A DNA stretch of 64,000 nt from Klebsormidium nitens (lineage: Eukaryota > Streptophyta > Klebsormidiophyceae > Klebsormidiales > Klebsormidiaceae): positions 10,736 to 74,735 of the forward strand of contig DF236997.1 of NCBI GenBank assembly GCA_000708835.1. Direction: 5' to 3'. Position 1 is the stretch's first letter. Every line of letters begins with the position of its first letter. Below the pieces are notes generated by a model, which worked only from the letters and a program-made list of their open reading frames with translations, had not been told where the DNA came from and ran no database searches. Below, in pieces: positions 60,943 to 64,000 of the stretch. The translations under genes were made by a program, and so were the position numbers.

Positions 60943-63900
60943 ATGGCGCCCTTCGAGGATGACGCAAGAAAAAATCTTCTAGGTGCAGAAGCGGACATTC
61001 CAGCTGGTTTTGACAATCTGGAGTATCAAAGTGGCTTTAGCAACCACTTCGAGTCGGAGGCACTGCCAGGGGCCTTGCCTAAAGTGCGGAACAACCCAAA
61101 AGTCTGTCCGTATGGATTGTACGCAGAACAGTTGACGGGTACCGCGTTCACCGTCCCCCGTTCACACAACCAGCGAAGGCAAGCAGTTTTTGATCTTGAG
61201 TGCTCAATTGTGCTTCAATTGCTGCTCCCCTTAACAAAGGAATTCTGATCCCTTCAGCTGACTTTCAACAGTTGACTTATCCTGGAGTCACTTTTCAGCA
61301 CCGGGTTACCTTTGGATTATGATGCTTTGTCCAGCTCCCCTCCTTTTGCTTACCCCCTCCTTGGAAGCTTCTTTCTGCTGCCACAACCATATTGAAGTCT
61401 CTGCTCATCTTGCAGTTGGCTGTATCGGATCAAACCCTCCGTCACACATGAGCCTTTCACACCTCTGGAGGTTCCGAATACTTCCCTGACAAGCGACTTC
61501 TCGGAGAAGAATGCAACCATCACGCCCAATCAACTCCGGTGGATGCCGCCCGATATTCCTGCAGAACCAACCGACTTTGTTGAGGTGACTCTCTTCAGCA
61601 ACCATAATTGAGGAAAAGAAATGCATGTAGTCGTTCATCAAAGTCAAGAAAAGCAGACCGAGATTTCTTACCACCCCTTCGAGCTTTGAAGCAGTATCCT
61701 TGCACTCTCCTCTTGAGTCCTTTTGCTTTCAAGTCACTCCAAGTGTATCTTGTTGCCCTGCTTTCGTAACTGATCTCGTCGTATTGCTGACGGTCCCAAG
61801 TTTGTCAAAGAAGATATGGGGTTGGATGTAGCATTTCAAGTTGGAGGGTGCGGAGTTGGAAGGGCCGGGTTCGGTTGTAATAGACACTGAGGGGCCCTTA
61901 TATTTGCAGGGCCTGTTCACCATGTGCGGTGCAGGCAGTCCAGAATCACGAACGGGCTATGCCGTGCACATGTTCGTAGCCAACACATCCATGGACGGGA
62001 AGGCCTTCGCCAATGCTGATGGAGACTTTCTGATTGTTCCTCAGCAAGGACGTAAGTATCCCTGATGAGTAGCTGTCGACAGTCATTCATCACTTCACCG
62101 GTCCAGTTTTGACTGTCAATTGTTGGTCGGAAGAGATTGTATGATACCCGGGACCTGAGTCGGCATTCGCTTGATATTGAGGATGTAAGGTACTGCATAA
62201 CGAATCTTCGGGTGCTGACTGATCCATCATTGCAGGATTACACGTCAGCACCGAGTTTGGTCTTCTTCAAGTTGCCCCAGGCGAGATTGTCGTGATCCAG
62301 CATGGCATGCGCTTCTCTGTCGGGCTGCCTGATGGCCCGTCCAGGGGCTACGTGTGCGAGGTCTTTGGGGATCACTTCAGGCTACCAGATCTGGGACCCA
62401 TTGGTGAGTGGCCTCATCTTCTCGGCTTATGGTATCAGCAGCTGCCCTCGACCTACTCCGTTTTGGAAAGTTGTCAATGCCTTGTACCCTCCGAAACCGT
62501 AGCCCCTTGTGGAAGTAGACTGGACGAGGTTCGACCTTCTTCTGCCTGAAGCTCGTTCTGCAGCAAGGCAAGCGGCCGACCCGACCAAGTCAAGACTCCT
62601 TACGATACAATGTGAGCCGTTTGAAATGACATGAGAGCTTGGGTCGAAAAGTAAGTCAGGGTCTTGGTTTTCAGAATACGTGAAAGCTGTTCAAGGCAGA
62701 TATAATGGCCGCATGATAGGAAAGTCAACACCATCCCTGGGCCACGTTTGCAGGCGCCAATGGGCTGGCCAACCCCCGGGACTTCCAGACTCCCGTGGCC
62801 TGGTTCGATGACTCGGAGCACGCGGGCTATGTGGTGGTGCACAAGTTCGAGGGGCTGCTCTTTCAAGCCAAGCAGGACTTCTCGCCCTTCAACGTCGTCG
62901 CCTGGCATGGCAACTACGCGCCCTACAAGGTGAGGATGCGGGTGGAACGTTCCTCTTTTGCGAGATCCAAGGCTCGTGCCTCTTCCACAGATGGTGGGAC
63001 GCAGTATGCAGCTTGCAGGGTACCGTGGTTACCTTCTCCGTGTGTGTGCTCCAGATGGTTTGATCACACTCGTTCCGTGTTGCAGTACAACCTGGCGAAG
63101 TTCTGCCCCGTCAATGCGGTCGCCTTTGACCACATGGATCCCTCCATCTTCACAGGTACGTTAGTGTCCATAAGCGCTGCCTTGGCTGCGCTTCAACGGC
63201 CACTCAATATTCCCTGGTGAAGCACAAGTTTCTCTTTTAACGGTATGCAAATCCAGCGAGTCGGCAATGTTCAACATCGCATCACTCGACCGGTAGAATC
63301 GGATCTGGCCGCCTTGGCTTCTTTTGGTGCTGGTCCAAGTTTGTTCGTTTCCTCGTCGCAGTGCTGACCTGTCCGACCACCAAGCCTGGCACAGCGGCTG
63401 TCGACTTTGTGGTCTTCCCCCCCCGCTGGTCGGTGGCTGAGAACACGTTCCGTCCTCCGTACTTCCATCGAAACTGCATGAACGAGTTCATGGGGCTGGT
63501 CCGGGGCCGGTATGAGGTACGCACACGGACCGTCTGCATGTGCAAGTTCTAGTGCATAGCGCGGCAGGTAGGCTTTCTTTTCAAAGGTCACGTAATCGAC
63601 GCGGTATGCTTTTGAAGACGGTGTTCTATCCGTTTCAATGACCGTGTCTGGAATTCGCTTGTCTTGATTGGTCCAAGGGACTACTTGATGCACGTCCATG
63701 ATTGCCGATAGCCACGGGTCGTTTCCACGTTGAGCGCAGACACCTGACACCAATGTTGCCGACCCTCTCGGTGCAGGCCAAAGCTGCTGGCTTCGTTCCT
63801 GGCGGGGGAAGTCTCCACGTTTGCATGACACCTCACGGCCCAGATACGTCCACGTACGAGGTGAGCAACTGTTTACGATCGCCTTTTGGTTCGTCGCCTG

Positions 63901-64000
63901 CTTAGACGCCTATTGAGCAGCTTGTAGACTTAGGCAAGGTAATTTCGAATGTCTCTTCCAAGGACTGACAATCTCGCGTCGGCTTTGTCTTGTGCAGAAG
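60943..64000 (+). CDS. HGD: Homogentisate 1,2-dioxygenase (3' end outside window)
   Basis: Non-haem Fe(II) enzyme that opens the ring of homogentisate to 4-maleylacetoacetate in tyrosine and phenylalanine breakdown; in plants it competes with tocopherol and plastoquinone synthesis for homogentisate. Exons 60943-61178, 61416-61584, 61910-62051, 62236-62403, 62754-62929, 63086-63155, 63362-63516, 63777-63860, with the next exon starting at 63998 as the window ends; 400 residues plus. Family blocks: [89 protein letters not shown]. Active site: [12 protein letters not shown] (His290), [12 protein letters not shown] (Fe ligands His356 and Glu362) and MTPHGPDT (Fe ligand His392). Intron 1 uses a GC donor (AG|GCAAGC at 61179). 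An unusual insert [10 protein letters not shown]-type segment sits near residue 110. Confidence 0.97.

Noticed and set aside
1-64000. CRISPR arrays, operons, toxin or defence systems
   Set aside because: The window is spliced eukaryotic DNA. No regularly spaced repeats, no bacterial-style gene runs and no toxin-like genes were seen.

Overview
This window is nuclear DNA of a green-lineage eukaryote, most likely a green alga. Genes are split into many short exons with GT-AG introns (donors mostly GTGAGC/GTGAGT, acceptors mostly GTGCAG). Exons are GC-rich and the spaces between genes are AT-richer. Two proteins point to a plastid (a thylakoid-type ascorbate peroxidase and a plastid-type signal peptidase), and several others are plant-type families (PHS1 tubulin kinase/phosphatase, PQQL-type M16 protease, DUF3755). 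I cannot name the species. Exon models were built by hand from splice signals, reading-frame phase and remembered family sequences. In the ten fully supported models every phase closes; the N-terminal exon of PHS1 is tentative and the last gene runs off the window.

Layout. 1-6.4 kb is repeat-derived: a decayed Ty1/Copia element (RNase H fragment plus 3' LTR on +), a diverged tandem repeat, a few orphan exon-like pieces and broken minus-strand frames. 7.3-11.0 kb (-) is a 10-exon membrane-anchored ascorbate peroxidase. 11.7-12.6 kb (+) is a small SERF/ZNF706-like zinc-finger protein. 14.1-22.1 kb (-) is a 25-exon, 999-residue M16 zinc protease. 22.7-24.1 kb (+) is COP9 signalosome subunit 6. 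25.7-29.2 kb (-) is a TcdA/TCD1-type tRNA ct6A dehydratase, followed by a tRNA-Ile(AAU) gene (-). 30.5-36.1 kb (+) is anaphase-promoting complex subunit 5. 37.4-40.7 kb (+) is a DUF3755/SANT-like protein. 42.2-48.1 kb (-) is a PHS1-type tubulin kinase/phosphatase. 49.0-51.8 kb (+) is an RCC1-repeat protein. 52.8-55.1 kb (-) is a plastid-type signal peptidase I. 55.6-59.5 kb (+) is a CHID1-like GH18 protein. 60.9 kb to the end (+) is homogentisate 1,2-dioxygenase, cut by the window edge.

The genes do not form one pathway; they are housekeeping functions (redox defence, proteolysis and ubiquitin control, tRNA modification, cell cycle and microtubules, plastid protein maturation, tyrosine breakdown). 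The main structural pattern is that each of the five minus-strand protein genes starts head-to-head with a plus-strand gene. I found no defence island, CRISPR array, biosynthetic cluster or clearly new system. The most notable local features are a tandem duplication in TCD1 intron 1 that creates a phase-neutral candidate exon, the TCD1 gene lying beside one of its expected tRNA substrates, an ascorbate peroxidase intron whose retention would swap the membrane anchor, and an algal PHS1 with Ser-Pro-Lys repeats in its linker.
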